A program made the position numbers and the translations under genes. The notes beneath the pieces were generated by a model. That model was not told the DNA's origin. It saw nothing but the letters and a program-made list of their open reading frames with translations, and did not search any database. Positions 37,877 to 57,248 of a DNA stretch of 64,000 bases are shown here, piece by piece. Origin of the DNA: Deinococcus arboris (GTDB lineage Bacteria > Deinococcota > Deinococci > Deinococcales > Deinococcaceae); assembly GCF_009755355.1 (NCBI RefSeq), contig NZ_WQLB01000004.1:1-64000 (forward strand), written 5' to 3'. Positions within the stretch are counted from its first letter, which is position 1. Every line of letters begins with the position of its first letter.

Positions 37877-38389
37877 ATGACCGATCTGCCTCCGCCTTCT
37901 CCGGCCCGCGCGGCCCCCAGTGTGCCTGACCTGTTGGTGGCACTGGGCGTGCTGCTGCTCGGCGGGCTGCTCCTGTGGGGCACCCTCCAGATTCCGTTTG
38001 GCATCAATGCCGTCATTGGGCCGCGCGCCTTTCCTTTCATCGTCAGCGTGGGCCTGCTGGGCCTGGGCGCCGCCCTGCTGGCTGCCGTGCTGCGCGGCCA
38101 CCGCGCCGAACCCGCCGCCGAGGAAGACACCGACCCGGACGCTCCGGTGGACCTGCGCCAGCCCGCCCTGATTCTGGGCGGCTTCGTGCTGGGGGCGCTG
38201 GTGCTGCAGCCCCTGGGCTTCGTACTGGGCACGGCGCTGATGTACGTCAGCGTGGGGGCCGCGTTCGGCGAGCGCCGCTGGCCGCTGCTGGTCGGCGTGG
38301 GGCTGGCCGTGGCGCTGGTGACCTACGTGGTCTTTACCCGGGGCCTGGGCCTGACCCTGCCGCCTGGGGTCCTGCGGGGGGTGCTGTAA
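37877..38389 (+). CDS. tctB: Tricarboxylate-transporter small membrane subunit
   Basis: Membrane protein of 170 residues with four spans (near 17-35, 50-70, 95-118 and 125-150), the TctB layout. A Pro-rich N-terminus and acidic loop ([12 protein letters not shown]) face the cytosol. It directly abuts tctA: the stop and the next ATG are adjacent. Confidence 0.85.
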   Translation: MTDLPPPSPARAAPSVPDLLVALGVLLLGGLLLWGTLQIPFGINAVIGPRAFPFIVSVGLLGLGAALLAAVLRGHRAEPAAEEDTDPDAPVDLRQPALILGGFVLGALVLQPLGFVLGTALMYVSVGAAFGERRWPLLVGVGLAVALVTYVVFTRGLGLTLPPGVLRGVL

Positions 38390-39889
38390 ATGGACGCCAT
38401 TCAGTCGCTGCTGGCCGGCTTCGACACCGCCCTGACCCCCATGAATCTGCTGTGGGCGCTGATCGGCGTAACGCTGGGCACGCTGGTGGGGGTGCTGCCC
38501 GGCATCGGGCCCGCGCTGACCGTGGCGCTGCTGCTGCCGGTAACGGCCAAACTGCCGCCGGTCAGCGCTTTCATCATGTTTGCGGGCATCTACTACGGCG
38601 GCATGTTTGGGGGCAGCACCACCTCGATTTTGCTGAATACCCCTGGCGAAAGCAGTTCCATCATTACGGCGCTGGAAGGCAACAAAATGGCCCGCAAGGG
38701 CCGCGCCGCCGCCGCGCTGGCCACCGCCGCCATCGGCTCGTTTATTGCAGGCACGATTGGCACGGTGCTACTGACCTTCGCCGCGCCGGCTATTGCCGAC
38801 ATCGCAGTACAGATTCCGCCGGGCGCTAAATTTGCCCTGATTCTGCTGGCCTTCGTGACCATCAGTGCCACTTTTGGCGGCTCGCCCCTGCGAGGCCTGA
38901 TCAGCCTGCTGTTCGGCCTGACCATTGGCCTTGTCGGCACCGACCTGCAAAGCGGTCAGGCCCGCTTCACCCTGGGCTTTCCCGAATTGCTGGACGGCAT
39001 CGAATTCGTGACGGTGGTCATCGGCCTGTTCGCCGTGGGCGAAACGCTTTATGTGGCCAGCCGCCTGCGCAAAGGCGGGGCCAATGTCATCAAGCTGGCC
39101 GGCAACGCCCGCATGAACCGCGAGGACTGGCGCCGCTCCTGGAAACCCTGGCTGCGCGGCACGGCGCTGGGCTTTCCTTTCGGCGCGGTGCCCGCTGGCG
39201 GCGCCGAGATTCCCACCTTCCTGTCCTATACCTTGGAGAAGAAGCTCAGCAAACACCCCGAGGAATTTGGACAGGGCGCCATTGAGGGCGTGGCCGGTCC
39301 CGAAGCCGCCAACAACGCCGCCGCCGCCGGTGTGCTGGTGCCGCTGCTGACCCTGGGGCTGCCGACCAGCGCCACCGCCGCCATTCTGCTGGCCGCCTTT
39401 CAACAGTACGGGCTGCAGCCTGGGCCGCTGCTGTTCATCACGAACACCGACCTGGTCTGGGGCCTGATCGCCAGCCTGTATATCGGCAACGTGATGCTGC
39501 TGGCGCTGAACCTGCCGCTGGCGCCAGTCTGGGCGCGGCTGCTGCTCATTCCACGCCCGTTCCTGTACGCCGCCATTCTGGTGTTCTCGACGGTGGGCGT
39601 CTATTCGCTGAATAACTCGGTGTTTGACCTGTACCTGCTGGCCCTGTTCGGGGTCATCGGCTACGGCATGCGCCGCTTTGACTTTCCGGTCACGCCCGCC
39701 ATCATCGGCGTCGTGTTGGGGCCAGCCGCCGAGAGCCTGTTCCGCACCGCCATGCAGCAGAGCAGCGGCGACGTGGGCGCGCTGCTACGCCAACCGCTGA
39801 CGGCTTTCCTCCTGCTGGTGGTGCTGGCTGCGCTGGTGGTGCCGCAGGTCCTGAAGGTGCGCGCCCGTCGCCGAAGCGCCCAGCCCTGA
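38390..39889 (+). CDS. tctA: Tricarboxylate-transporter large membrane subunit
   Basis: Permease of 499 residues with 10-12 spans. TctA motifs: [21 protein letters not shown] near residue 30, [23 protein letters not shown], and [35 protein letters not shown] near residue 300. Cation-coupled uptake of a tricarboxylate is expected. Last gene of tctCBA, followed by a strong hairpin shared with sodA. Confidence 0.92.
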   Translation: MDAIQSLLAGFDTALTPMNLLWALIGVTLGTLVGVLPGIGPALTVALLLPVTAKLPPVSAFIMFAGIYYGGMFGGSTTSILLNTPGESSSIITALEGNKMARKGRAAAALATAAIGSFIAGTIGTVLLTFAAPAIADIAVQIPPGAKFALILLAFVTISATFGGSPLRGLISLLFGLTIGLVGTDLQSGQARFTLGFPELLDGIEFVTVVIGLFAVGETLYVASRLRKGGANVIKLAGNARMNREDWRRSWKPWLRGTALGFPFGAVPAGGAEIPTFLSYTLEKKLSKHPEEFGQGAIEGVAGPEAANNAAAAGVLVPLLTLGLPTSATAAILLAAFQQYGLQPGPLLFITNTDLVWGLIASLYIGNVMLLALNLPLAPVWARLLLIPRPFLYAAILVFSTVGVYSLNNSVFDLYLLALFGVIGYGMRRFDFPVTPAIIGVVLGPAAESLFRTAMQQSSGDVGALLRQPLTAFLLLVVLAALVVPQVLKVRARRRSAQP

Positions 39890-39903
39890 GCCTCAACAGC
39901 ACA

Positions 39904-39931
39904 GCGCCCCCGGCCTCTTCGCCGGGGGCGC
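39904..39931. terminator. Bidirectional terminator between tctA and sodA
   Basis: Perfect 11-bp stem GCGCCCCCGGC/GCCGGGGGCGC (39904-39914 with 39921-39931) between two convergent genes, followed on the plus strand by GTCTTATTG. Confidence 0.75.
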
Positions 39932-39945
39932 GTCTTATTGAGGAT

Positions 39946-40572
<627 letters not shown>

Positions 40573-40802
40573 GATGATGCTCCTTTCAGGCCAGGGGCAC
40601 AGGCGCGGCAGGGTGCAGCGCGCCTTACCTTCAGGCGACCGGCCAGTATCTTACGCGCCTCAGCCCAGGGGCATACCGCTCCGCCCACTTAAGCTGAGCT
40701 TCATCTGGGCCTGGGCTGCCGGGGGAAATGCCGCTGGAAATCCACCGGTAGGCAACGCATGATCCCTGCTGCCAAGCGGCAAATGCTCTAGCATGGTGGC
40801 TG

Positions 40803-42455
<1,653 letters not shown>

Positions 42456-42659
42456 GGGGAGTGGGTTGTGGGGAGGAGAGAGTGGGAAAAGCGGGAGGCT
42501 GGGTCAAGACAGGGCGCCCCAAGCACCAGACCAGAGGGCAAAGGGCGGCCTTCTATTCAGAGAACTCGGCAGCGGCGCTGGTGGCCCTCATGGGGTCTCA
42601 TCTGTCTGCATGGTGCAGCCCCAGTGCGCCCTCCACTTACCACTGCCCACTCTCTTTTC

Positions 42660-42833
42660 CTACCGCTGGCGCAGTCCGCGCAGCAGAGTAAAACCCAGAA
42701 CATCCAGCACCACCAGCATCAGCACCGACCCCAGGGCGTTCAGCCATTCACCGCGCCCCAGCTGCAAAATGGCGCTGCTCAGGCCGCCCAGGTTGACGCT
42801 GAGCAGCACCAGCACCACGAGGCCAATCAGCAT
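42660..42833 (-). CDS. Small two-span membrane protein
   Basis: 57-residue hydrophobic protein with two spans (residues ~2-20 and ~33-52) and a basic end (RGLRQR). No family recognised. The ATG at 42833 begins directly before the first span; the frame is open 17 codons further, without a start signal. A TACAGT box (42870-42875, minus strand) lies 36 bases upstream. Divergent from the next lipoprotein gene. Confidence 0.5.
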   Translation of the reverse strand: MLIGLVVLVLLSVNLGGLSSAILQLGRGEWLNALGSVLMLVVLDVLGFTLLRGLRQR

Positions 42834-42892
42834 GGCGGCAATTGAGAGATGGGCGGCTTCACAGCCTTTACTGTAAGCGCACAATAGGCAGC

Positions 42893-43528
42893 GTGCCGCG
42901 TTCCCTGCTGCTCCTCCTCGGCTGCGCCGCTCTGCTGACGGGATGCATGCCGGCCGTTCTTGGCCCCGACATGAACGCCTTGACCCTGCAGCCAGCCGGC
43001 GCCGCCTGGACTGCCCAGGATGTGCTGACCGACTCGGCGCTGCCGGCGGCGCAGGTGCTGCCGCTGCTAGAGGCCGCCCAGCGTGCCCCCGTGGGCAGCC
43101 TGATCGTGGCCTGTCAACGCAAGGGCAACGTGTACGGGCAGTGCACCCACATCACCCGCAAACTGAGCGAGCACGACTTGACCGAGGAAACCGGGCTGCT
43201 GGGGCTAGGGGCGACCCTGCGCCCGCTGGAGAGCCTGAGCCGGCGCGACCTGATTTTTGTGCTGGACAGCGGTGTGCGGGCCGCTCACCTGCCAGCCCTG
43301 CAGGCCGAAGTCCAGCGCCTGCGCGGCGCCCCCTACCAGTTGAACGGTCAGCTGGACGCCTTTGACTGCGCCACCTATCAGAACGCCTTGCAACGTGCCG
43401 CCGGCCTGCCTGACGCGGTGCCCCTGGACCCCCGCTGGCAGGCCCACCTGCCGCTGGGGGCGCTGACTGTTTCGACCAACACCCTGCTGTGGGTGGGCGT
43501 GCGGGAGGGCCTGCTGCCCCTGCCCTGA
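42893..43528 (+). CDS. Lipoprotein of unknown function, possibly papain-like fold
   Basis: Protein of 211 residues with lipobox LTGC (Cys18) after a short signal. A YGQCTHITRKL segment (His) and a later DCATYQNAL segment (Cys) are arranged as in permuted papain/NlpC-type hydrolases, and a DLIFVLDSGVRAAHL strand lies between. The match is weak and no activity can be claimed. The GTG start at 42893 gives the proper signal peptide; CACAAT ends 7 nt upstream. Confidence 0.6.
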   Translation: MPRSLLLLLGCAALLTGCMPAVLGPDMNALTLQPAGAAWTAQDVLTDSALPAAQVLPLLEAAQRAPVGSLIVACQRKGNVYGQCTHITRKLSEHDLTEETGLLGLGATLRPLESLSRRDLIFVLDSGVRAAHLPALQAEVQRLRGAPYQLNGQLDAFDCATYQNALQRAAGLPDAVPLDPRWQAHLPLGALTVSTNTLLWVGVREGLLPLP

Positions 43529-43591
43529 CGCCGGGGGCCTTACTGGACACCGCGCCCCGCCCCCAAACAGGCGCGTGTTAGCCTCGGACCC

Positions 43592-44899
<1,308 letters not shown>

Positions 44900-45273
44900 G
44901 CCAGACGCCACCTTCATCGCCAGCACCAATCATATAGGACCATTAACCGAGTGCCGGGCATAAAATGGGTCTCTTTTGGCTGGTGGGCGTGACAGCTGGC
45001 AGGTCATCACAGGGAGCCGTCAGACAGGGGCCGGAAGCATACGTCCGGCCCCTGCGGCTTTGGGCACCCCGAGCAAGAACCGGCGAACTGATACAGATTC
45101 TTCTGGGCTTCACCCCAGATGGACACCCCACCGCCAGATTTTGCACAACACCTGACGCAGACCCTCTCCTCTCATTGCCTGCTTGTGAGGCAACTCTCGG
45201 CCCAACGCCTTGACGCCAACAGGGTAGGCCAGGGCCGTGCCCTCACAGCACCCCCGTCCCTTATGCTGCCCGT
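44900..45273. other. Intergenic stretch after purB
   Basis: About 370 bases without a supported gene, containing the hairpin at 45025-45054 and, at its end, the TATGCT -10 box (45262-45267) of the holin-like gene. Confidence 0.4.
45025..45054 (+). terminator. Probable purB terminator
   Basis: Perfect 11-bp stem (CAGGGGCCGGA at 45025-45035 with 45044-45054) followed by a weak T-run (CGGCTTTGGG). It lies 125 bases past the purB stop. Confidence 0.5.
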
Positions 45274-45642
45274 ATGGGATTCGTGGTTCGGCTGCTCGTC
45301 AATGCCCTCGCGCTGTACCTGCTGACACGGGTGTATAGCGGCGTCAGCTTTGCGCCCGGTGCAGACGCGGTCAGCGTGCTGATTGCCGCTGCCGTGATGG
45401 GCATTGTGAACGCGCTGGTGCGCCCGGTCCTGCTGCTGCTGTCGCTGCCCGTAAATGTCCTGACGCTGGGCCTGTTCACGCTGGTGGTCAACGGGATTGT
45501 GCTGTGGCTGGTGGCCGCCGCTACCGCCCTGAATGTGGCGGGGTTTGGCGCCGCAGTCGTGGGCGCCCTGATTCTCACGGTGATTGCCTGGGTACTGGAC
45601 GCCATTCTGGGGGCCCTGGGCCTGGACGGCGGCCATGAGTAA
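45274..45642 (+). CDS. YvlD/phage-holin-4-type membrane protein
   Basis: 122-residue membrane protein with four spans, matching the Phage_holin_4_2 (YvlD) family: MGFVVRLLVNALALYLLTRVYSGVSF, GIVNALVRPVLLLLSLPVNVLTLGLFTLVVNGIVL. Not a phage gene in practice; these are widespread envelope proteins of unknown role. Leaderless start (TATGCT ends 6 nt before ATG). It overlaps panC by 8 bases. Confidence 0.85.
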   Translation: MGFVVRLLVNALALYLLTRVYSGVSFAPGADAVSVLIAAAVMGIVNALVRPVLLLLSLPVNVLTLGLFTLVVNGIVLWLVAAATALNVAGFGAAVVGALILTVIAWVLDAILGALGLDGGHE

Positions 45643-46524
45643 CGCGGTCAGCCCCTCGCCGCAGGTGGTGGCCACGGCCGCCGACCTGCGGGCTGCTCTG
45701 GGCGGCGGCCCGGTGGCCCTGGTGCCCACGATGGGCTACTTGCATGACGGCCACGCGGCCCTGATCCGTGAGGCCCGGCGCCTGGTCCCCGGCGGCCGGG
45801 TGGCTGTCAGCATCTTCGTCAACCCCATGCAGTTTGGGCCGGCCGAGGACCTGAGCCGGTATCCGCGTGATCTGGAGCGCGACCTGCGGGTGGCCGCAGA
45901 AGCTGGGGCTGACGTGATCTTTCACCCCACCCCCGAGACCATCTATCCAGCGGGCTTTGCCACGCAGGTCAGTGTGTCGGGGGTCAGTGGCGGCCTGGAC
46001 GGCGCCGCGCGGCCGGGACACTTTACCGGGGTGGCCACGGTCGTCCTCAAGCTCCTGAATCTTGTGCGGCCAGAGCACGCCCTCTTCGGAGAAAAAGACT
46101 GGCAACAGCTGGCGGTCATCCGGCGCATGGTGACAGACCTGAACGTGCCCGTGCAGATTCATGGCGTCCCCACCGTCCGCGCCGAATCGGGCCTGGCCCT
46201 GAGCAGCCGCAACAGCTACCTCAGCGCCGAGCAGCAGGAACGGGCCGTCCTTCTGTCGCGGGCGCTGCGGGCGGTGCAGGCGGCCTATGACGGCGGCGAG
46301 CGGCGCACCGCCGCCCTGGAAGCCGCCGGACACGCCGTGCTGGCCCAGGATTCAGAGGCCGTGCCCGACTACCTGAGTGTCGTGGACGGTGACATGGCCG
46401 TCAGGGAAATCGTGGACAATAGTCCCATGAACCGCGTCCTCGTAGCGGCCCGGATGTTCGGGGTGCGCCTCATTGACAACATGCCCCTGAGCGCCCAGCC
46501 GCCGCTGGCACAGGCAGGGCGCGC

Positions 46525-46528
<4 letters not shown>
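45635..46528 (+). CDS. panC: Pantothenate synthetase
   Basis: Cytosolic ligase of 297 residues joining pantoate and beta-alanine with ATP for coenzyme A synthesis. HIGH-type motif LVPTMGYLHDGHAALI near residue 30, SIFVNPMQFGP, GEKDWQQL and the KMSKS-like SGLALSSRNSYL are all present. The start at 45635 lies within the end of the upstream membrane gene; its stop overlaps pilT (GTGA). Confidence 0.95.
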
Positions 46529-47601
<1,073 letters not shown>

Positions 47602-47913
47602 GTGCCAGCTGACCTGAACTACACCTATAGCGGTCTGACAGAAGAGGAGAAACGCGCTTGCCGCGTATGTGGCCTGCTGGACCCCCCGCCCTACTTCCCC
47701 TATGGAGAGGACGGCTTCAGCTGGGATTTCGATATCTGTGACTGCTGCGGCGTCATGCATGGCTACGAGGACATCACGGTGGAAGGGGCCAGGGCCTACC
47801 GTCAGCAGTGGCTGGCAGCCGGCGGGGTGTGGCAACATCCCAGTTCTCAGCCCCCTCCTGAACAGTGGGACTTACAGCAGCAGCTGAGCCATATTCCAAC
47901 GCCTTTCAAATAA
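47602..47913 (+). CDS. Cysteine-rich putative zinc-binding protein
   Basis: 103-residue cytosolic protein. Paired cysteines CRVC (20-23) and CDCC (47-50) in the order CxxC...ICDCCG.MHGYEDI match the small CPCC/zinc-ribbon-like bacterial family, followed by YRQQWLAAGGVW. Function unknown. The GTG start follows the pilT stop without a gap, so it is translated with panC-pilT. Confidence 0.65.
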   Translation: MPADLNYTYSGLTEEEKRACRVCGLLDPPPYFPYGEDGFSWDFDICDCCGVMHGYEDITVEGARAYRQQWLAAGGVWQHPSSQPPPEQWDLQQQLSHIPTPFK

Positions 47914-47921
47914 AGATGCCG

Positions 47922-47964
47922 GGCGGGCCAGAGAACAGTCCAACTTGGCCTATGCTGGCCCGCC
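47922..47964 (+). terminator. Probable terminator of the panC-pilT cluster
   Basis: Perfect 9-bp stem (GGCGGGCCA at 47922-47930 with 47956-47964) with a long loop, followed by TCATTTCTA, just after the last gene of the cluster. Confidence 0.5.
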
Positions 47965-48197
47965 TCATTTCTACCTGCTGAAAGCGCGCCCGCATTCCCC
48001 TGCCTGTCTGTTTTCCCTCCATGATTGCGCTTTCAAGGCGTGGTAAGCTGCCGGTGTCAGCGCGGCGTCAGTGGAAGCAATTGGATTCTCGTTACCGTAC
48101 CCCGGTTACCCGAAGTCCGTCCTCTCCTTCTTATTTAGGAGCAGGCCGCGTCCCCATTCACGGGTAAGAGCAGGGGCGTAGAAAGGTAGGCACCCAC

Positions 48198-49376
<1,179 letters not shown>

Positions 49377-49393
49377 ACATTTTCTGTATGCCA

Positions 49394-49424
49394 GCGCGCC
49401 GCCCTGACCATCAGGGCGGCGCGC
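49394..49424 (+). terminator. Strong hairpin after ugpC
   Basis: Perfect 14-bp stem (49394-49407 with 49411-49424, loop CCA) 17 bases past the stop. T-run is lacking (TCCTGACT), so it could act as terminator or 3' protector. Confidence 0.6.
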
Positions 49425-49540
49425 TCCTGACTGGGTCTCCTCCACCCGCTTCAGGAATGCTTTAGAATCGGCGCACCCACGACCAGACGCCGCTGCGCCC
49501 CCACGCGGGCCGGGGCGGCGCCGACTCAGAAGGAGTTTTC

Positions 49541-50299
49541 ATGAAAAAGACCTTGCTGTCTCTCGCGGCCCTGACCCTCCTCGCTTCTGGTGCCCAGGCC
49601 CGCACCTGGGACGCCATCCGGCAGTCCGGCACCATTAAAATTGCCACCGAAGGCGCCTTCCCGCCCTTCAATGTCCTGAAGGGCAAGGAGCTGACTGGTT
49701 TTGAAGTCGAACTGGCCAACGAACTCGCCAAGCAGATGGGCCTGAAGGTCCAGTGGGTGACCCAGCCGTTTGACAACCTGCTGATCGGCCTGCAGCAGGA
49801 CCGCTACGACTTCGTGATTGCCAGCCACGGCATCACGCCGCAACGCGCTAAGGCTGTGGACTTTACCAATCCGCACTACTGCACGGGCGGCGCCATCGTG
49901 GCCAAGCCCGGCGGGCCCAAGACCGCCGCCGACCTGGTGGGCAAGACAGTGGCCGTGCAGGTGGGCACCACCTACCTGGACAACGTGCGCAAGGTTCAGG
50001 GCGTGAAAGAAGTCAAGACCTTCCCCAAGGACACGGACGCCCAGGCCGCATTGATGGCGGGCCGCGTGGACGCCTGGGTGGGCGACAAGTTCACGGGGCT
50101 GGACCTCGTGAAAGCCCAGAAGGGCAAGGTCGTGGCGGGCGAGCTGCTGTTTAACGAGCGCATCGGGATGGCGGTCAAGAAAGGCAATGCCAGCCTGCTC
50201 AAAGAGCTGAACGCCGCGCTGGCCAAATCGCTGAGCAGCGGCAGCTACGCCAAGATTAGCGGCAAATACTTCAACACCGACGTGCGCTGTAAGAACTGA
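49541..50299 (+). CDS. Amino-acid ABC transporter substrate-binding protein
   Basis: Family-3 binding protein of 252 residues (HisJ/GlnH/FliY type). Signal peptide MKKTLLSLAALTLLASGAQA; then IKIATEGAFPPFNVL, FEVELANELAKQMG and TPQRAKAVDFTNPHY, the usual ligand-pocket segments. Specificity unknown (polar or acidic amino acids likely). TAGAAT (49463-49468) is a likely -10; AGAAGGAG is a strong ribosome site. A terminator-like hairpin separates it from its permease. Confidence 0.9.
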   Translation: MKKTLLSLAALTLLASGAQARTWDAIRQSGTIKIATEGAFPPFNVLKGKELTGFEVELANELAKQMGLKVQWVTQPFDNLLIGLQQDRYDFVIASHGITPQRAKAVDFTNPHYCTGGAIVAKPGGPKTAADLVGKTVAVQVGTTYLDNVRKVQGVKEVKTFPKDTDAQAALMAGRVDAWVGDKFTGLDLVKAQKGKVVAGELLFNERIGMAVKKGNASLLKELNAALAKSLSSGSYAKISGKYFNTDVRCKN

Positions 50300-50315
50300 G
50301 CGCAGGGAGGAACGT

Positions 50316-50350
50316 GCGGCCTTTCCAGTTTGGAGGGGCCGCGCCTTTTT
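50316..50350 (+). terminator. Attenuating terminator between binding protein and permease
   Basis: 11-bp stem with two G-T pairs (50316-50326 with 50332-50342) followed by GCCTTTTT. It would reduce permease transcription relative to the binding protein. Confidence 0.65.
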
Positions 50351-50429
50351 GGCGCCCTGGCCCTGTATCATCTTCGCAAATGCAAGTGAATGTACTGTTG
50401 CTGGCCCTGTGGCCTGAAAGCGGGGCGCG

Positions 50430-51212
50430 GTGACGGCCAGCCGCCCCAAACCGCTAGGCGGCGCGGCGCTGGTGGGCTGGAGTGTGCTGGCCGCCGCCGC
50501 TTTCCTGCTGCTGTTTTTCGTGATTACGCTGGTGCTGCGCCAGATGCCCGACCCCATTGGGCCGCGCGCCGACCTGTTTGTGGAAGGCGCGCGCATGACC
50601 CTGCAACTGACCCTGGTCAGCGGCCTGATTGGTCTGGGCGTGGGCCTGATTGCTGGGATTCAGAAAACCAGCAGCCTGTGGTGGGTGCGCGCGCCGGCCA
50701 ACCTGTTCGTGTGGCTGGTGCGCGGCACGCCGCTGCTGGTGCAGATTCTCTTTGTCTACAACGCGCTGCCACCGCTGCTTCAGGGCATCGGCATCAACGT
50801 GCAGCTCAATGAGTTCTGGTCGGCGGTCATCGCGCTGGCCCTGAATGTGGGCGCCTACAACGCCGAGGTCATTCGCGCAGGCATTCTGGCTATTCCACGC
50901 GGCCAGAGCGAGGCGGCGCGGAGCCTCGGGCTCAGCAGCGGCCAGACCATGACCACGGTGGTGCTGCCCCAGGCGCTGCGGGTTGTGGTGCCGCCGCTGG
51001 TCAATAACCTCGTGGCCCTGCTCAAGGATTCCTCGCTGGCTTCCACGATTGCCCTGCTGGAACTGACCCTGGCCGGCTCCCGCGTCAGCAGCGAGAGTTT
51101 CCAGCCTATTCCGGTACTGACCACCGTAGCCGCCGTTTACCTGGCCCTGACCACCGTCATGACCCTCTTCACCGACCAACTGGAAAAGCGCGTCAAGATC
51201 GCTTCGAGATAA
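50430..51212 (+). CDS. Amino-acid ABC transporter permease
   Basis: Permease of 260 residues of the HisM/GlnP family with 5-6 spans. The coupling helix EAA motif reads EAARSLGLSSGQTMTTVVLPQALR near residue 160, and RGTPLLVQILFVY is also typical. The GTG at 50430 is chosen as the first start after the terminator region. No ATPase follows; the family's usual partner is probably the one encoded at 56448. Confidence 0.9.
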   Translation: MTASRPKPLGGAALVGWSVLAAAAFLLLFFVITLVLRQMPDPIGPRADLFVEGARMTLQLTLVSGLIGLGVGLIAGIQKTSSLWWVRAPANLFVWLVRGTPLLVQILFVYNALPPLLQGIGINVQLNEFWSAVIALALNVGAYNAEVIRAGILAIPRGQSEAARSLGLSSGQTMTTVVLPQALRVVVPPLVNNLVALLKDSSLASTIALLELTLAGSRVSSESFQPIPVLTTVAAVYLALTTVMTLFTDQLEKRVKIASR

Positions 51213-51225
51213 GGAAGACAGAGGA

Positions 51226-51262
51226 GCAGCGCACCCGAGGAAGGTGCGCTGCTTCTATCTTT
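51226..51262 (+). terminator. Terminator of the amino-acid permease gene
   Basis: Perfect 10-bp stem GCAGCGCACC/GGTGCGCTGC (51226-51235 with 51243-51252) followed by TTCTATCTTT. Confidence 0.8.
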
Positions 51263-51263
51263 G

Positions 51264-51281
51264 ACGGACTCCGATTGAATC
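51264..51281. repeat. Partial, degenerate copy of the dispersed repeat
   Basis: 18 bases (ACGGACTCCGATTGAATC) are identical to one terminus of the repeat at 14758-14892 in inverted orientation; similarity then fades, with only a later AGAGCGAGAA stretch recalling the interior. Confidence 0.55.
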
Positions 51282-51493
51282 CAGCGTTTTGCCCGATGAA
51301 ATTCGGGGGGACTTGGAAGACTCGACGAGCTTTGCAGCAGAGCGAGAACAGACGAATGCTGCGTTGTGAAGGCGCAAACGGTGCCCTTCTTCGCTCTGCC
51401 GTTTTGAAGCGGAAGCTGGCTCACTGGAGAGCATCGGATCTCCGGCCCAGGGAGGCGCAGTTCGCTCTCTCTCCTCCATCCCAATAAGCCCGG

Positions 51494-52675
51494 TTAGCCC
51501 TCGTCGGCTGGCGCGGGCAAGCCGCTACTGCCCCTATAGAGCGCGCTGCGCAGCCAGTACCGCTCCAGCCAGCGCTTAAACAGGCTGGCCAGCGGAATCG
51601 CCAGCAGCGCCCCCACCACACCGCCCAGTGCCAGACCCACCAGCAGGGCAATCAGAATGGTGGCCGGGCTCAGGTGGGCGCTGCGGCCCATGACGATTGG
51701 CCCCACCACGTTGCCCAGCAGCTGATTGAGCAGGAAATACAGCACCACCACAGCGCCCACCTTGCCGCCGCCCTGCGGAATAGCCTCCAGCATGGGCAGC
51801 GCCGCCGCCGCCACAATGCCCAGGTACGGCACCAGATTCAGCAGCCCGCTCAGCAGGCCCAGGGCCAGGGCGTTGGGAATGCCCAGCGCCAGCAGGCCCG
51901 CCGTGGCCAGCACCGCGCAGATCAGGGTGGTCAGCAGCGAACCGCGCAGAAACAGGCCAAAGCTCTCGCTGACATCTTCGCTCAGGTCGTACAGGGTCGG
52001 CTGCCAGCGGCGCGGAAACAGGCGCATGATGCCCATGCCAAACCGCTGGTACTCGAACATGAAGTACAGCGCCAGCGTGATGATGAATCCCACCTGCCCC
52101 AGCCACCCCACGAGGCTGGCCAGGGTGCCCAGCACATCCGGCCCGGAGGTCATCAGGCGTTCGAGGACCGGGCTCAGGTCGCCGCCCAGCCGGGTGGTCT
52201 GCTCATCAATGGCGCGGGTCAGGCTCTCGCGCAGCCCCTCTGTTCCTGGGACGCGGGCCAGCCAGTTCAGGACTGTATTCAGGATGTTTTTCAGGTTCAG
52301 GCTCAGGTACGGCAGGCTTTCGACCAGGCCACGCAGCTGGGAGGTCAGGGTCGCCACCAGCAGAGTCAGCAGGCCTGCCACCACGATCAGCAGCCCAAAG
52401 ACCCCCACCCCCCGGCCAATGCGGCGGCGCTCCAGCCACACCAGCGCCGGATTGACCAGAAAGGCGATGGCATACGCCACCAGCACCGTCACCAGGACGC
52501 TGGCCAGCGTGCCCGTCACCCACAACGCGGCGCGCAGGGCCAGCAGGATCAGCACCACATACGCCAGCAGCCGCGCCGGGGGCCAGGCCCACAGGCGGCG
52601 CAGCAGGTCGGGGACGTTCTGGGCGTCTCTCAGGGCGGGCGTAGTGGGGCGGTGGCCCGGTTCCGGGTTGGTCAC
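51494..52675 (-). CDS. AI-2E/PerM-family membrane transporter
   Basis: Protein of 393 residues with about eight spans. AI-2E family features: paired N-terminal spans, a long central soluble region (~130-215), then LNLVPYLGIVAAAALPMLEAI, VVLYFLLNQLLGNVVGPIVMGR and LSPATILIALLVGLALGGVVGALLAIPL near the C-terminus. Members export autoinducer-2 or exchange Na/H; substrate here unknown. GTG start at 52675 has a G-rich site upstream. Confidence 0.87.
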   Translation of the reverse strand: MTNPEPGHRPTTPALRDAQNVPDLLRRLWAWPPARLLAYVVLILLALRAALWVTGTLASVLVTVLVAYAIAFLVNPALVWLERRRIGRGVGVFGLLIVVAGLLTLLVATLTSQLRGLVESLPYLSLNLKNILNTVLNWLARVPGTEGLRESLTRAIDEQTTRLGGDLSPVLERLMTSGPDVLGTLASLVGWLGQVGFIITLALYFMFEYQRFGMGIMRLFPRRWQPTLYDLSEDVSESFGLFLRGSLLTTLICAVLATAGLLALGIPNALALGLLSGLLNLVPYLGIVAAAALPMLEAIPQGGGKVGAVVVLYFLLNQLLGNVVGPIVMGRSAHLSPATILIALLVGLALGGVVGALLAIPLASLFKRWLERYWLRSALYRGSSGLPAPADEG

Positions 52676-52758
52676 CCCCCTATCGTGACAGCCCAGCCGC
52701 CCAGATGCGAAAAGGCCCCGGCGGATAGGCCAGGGCACAGGGCAAAAAGGACTAGCTC

Positions 52759-52913
52759 ATACGGATTCCATCTGTTCCGTTGACAGACCAGAACAGCGCT
52801 GGTTGGCAAATTCTACGCTCGGAAACCGCCCTAATCCTGCTCTGCTCCGCAGCTTGACAAGTCACGCTGCTCGGACTAAACCGTTGTTGCAAACGATTGA
52901 ATCGGAGTCCGTA

Positions 52914-52914
<1 letters not shown>
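52759..52914. repeat. Dispersed palindromic repeat element, copy 2
   Basis: 156-base copy of the element at 14758-14892, in the same orientation, bounded by ATACGGATTCC and CGGAGTCCGTAT. Both ends and the AACGATT.AATCGG segment are conserved, while the interior has diverged and is longer. The stop codon TGA of the minus-strand TRAP permease (complement of 52914-52916) takes its last A from the element's terminus, as the TetR gene does at copy 1. Confidence 0.75.
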
Positions 52915-55073
<2,159 letters not shown>

Positions 55074-55101
55074 GCGTTCCTCACTGTTCAGAAAAGGCGA
55101 A

Positions 55102-55133
55102 GGGGCCAGCCGACTGTTGCTCGGACTGGCCCC
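55102..55133 (-). other. Intercistronic hairpin between TAXI binding protein and permease
   Basis: 12-bp stem with one bulged base (55102-55113 with 55121-55133) between the two genes, without a T-run. It probably keeps the binding-protein message more abundant. Confidence 0.5.
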
Positions 55134-55154
55134 ACACTCAGGCCGACTGCCGCG

Positions 55155-56120
<966 letters not shown>

Positions 56121-56447
56121 GGGGTCTCCTCCAGGGAAAGGGCCAGGGCATGACCCTGACACGCGAAGAATGAATGCGCGGATGGTAGCACAGCGGCCAG
56201 GCAGACAAAACGCCGCTCCTGGCGGGGGCCAAGCGGATTGGAAGCGGTTCTGTTCAGTTCGGTGTGGGCCGGTCCTGTGGAGTAAGCACCGCGTCCACTT
56301 CCAGAACGTGCCGGACAGGCCCTAGCATCTTCCTTCAGCTCGCGCAGCACGTCTTGTCTGCTTCTTGCTGCGCCTCACTTGAAGAGAACAGAGATCACCG
56401 CAGCCGCTCTGAAGCCTCTGACCTTTGCCCCGCACTACACTGGGCAC

Positions 56448-57248
<801 letters not shown>

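Noticed and set aside
45274..45642. Prophage, suggested by a holin-like gene
   Set aside because: The gene is a YvlD-type membrane protein in a metabolic operon; no other phage gene lies nearby.
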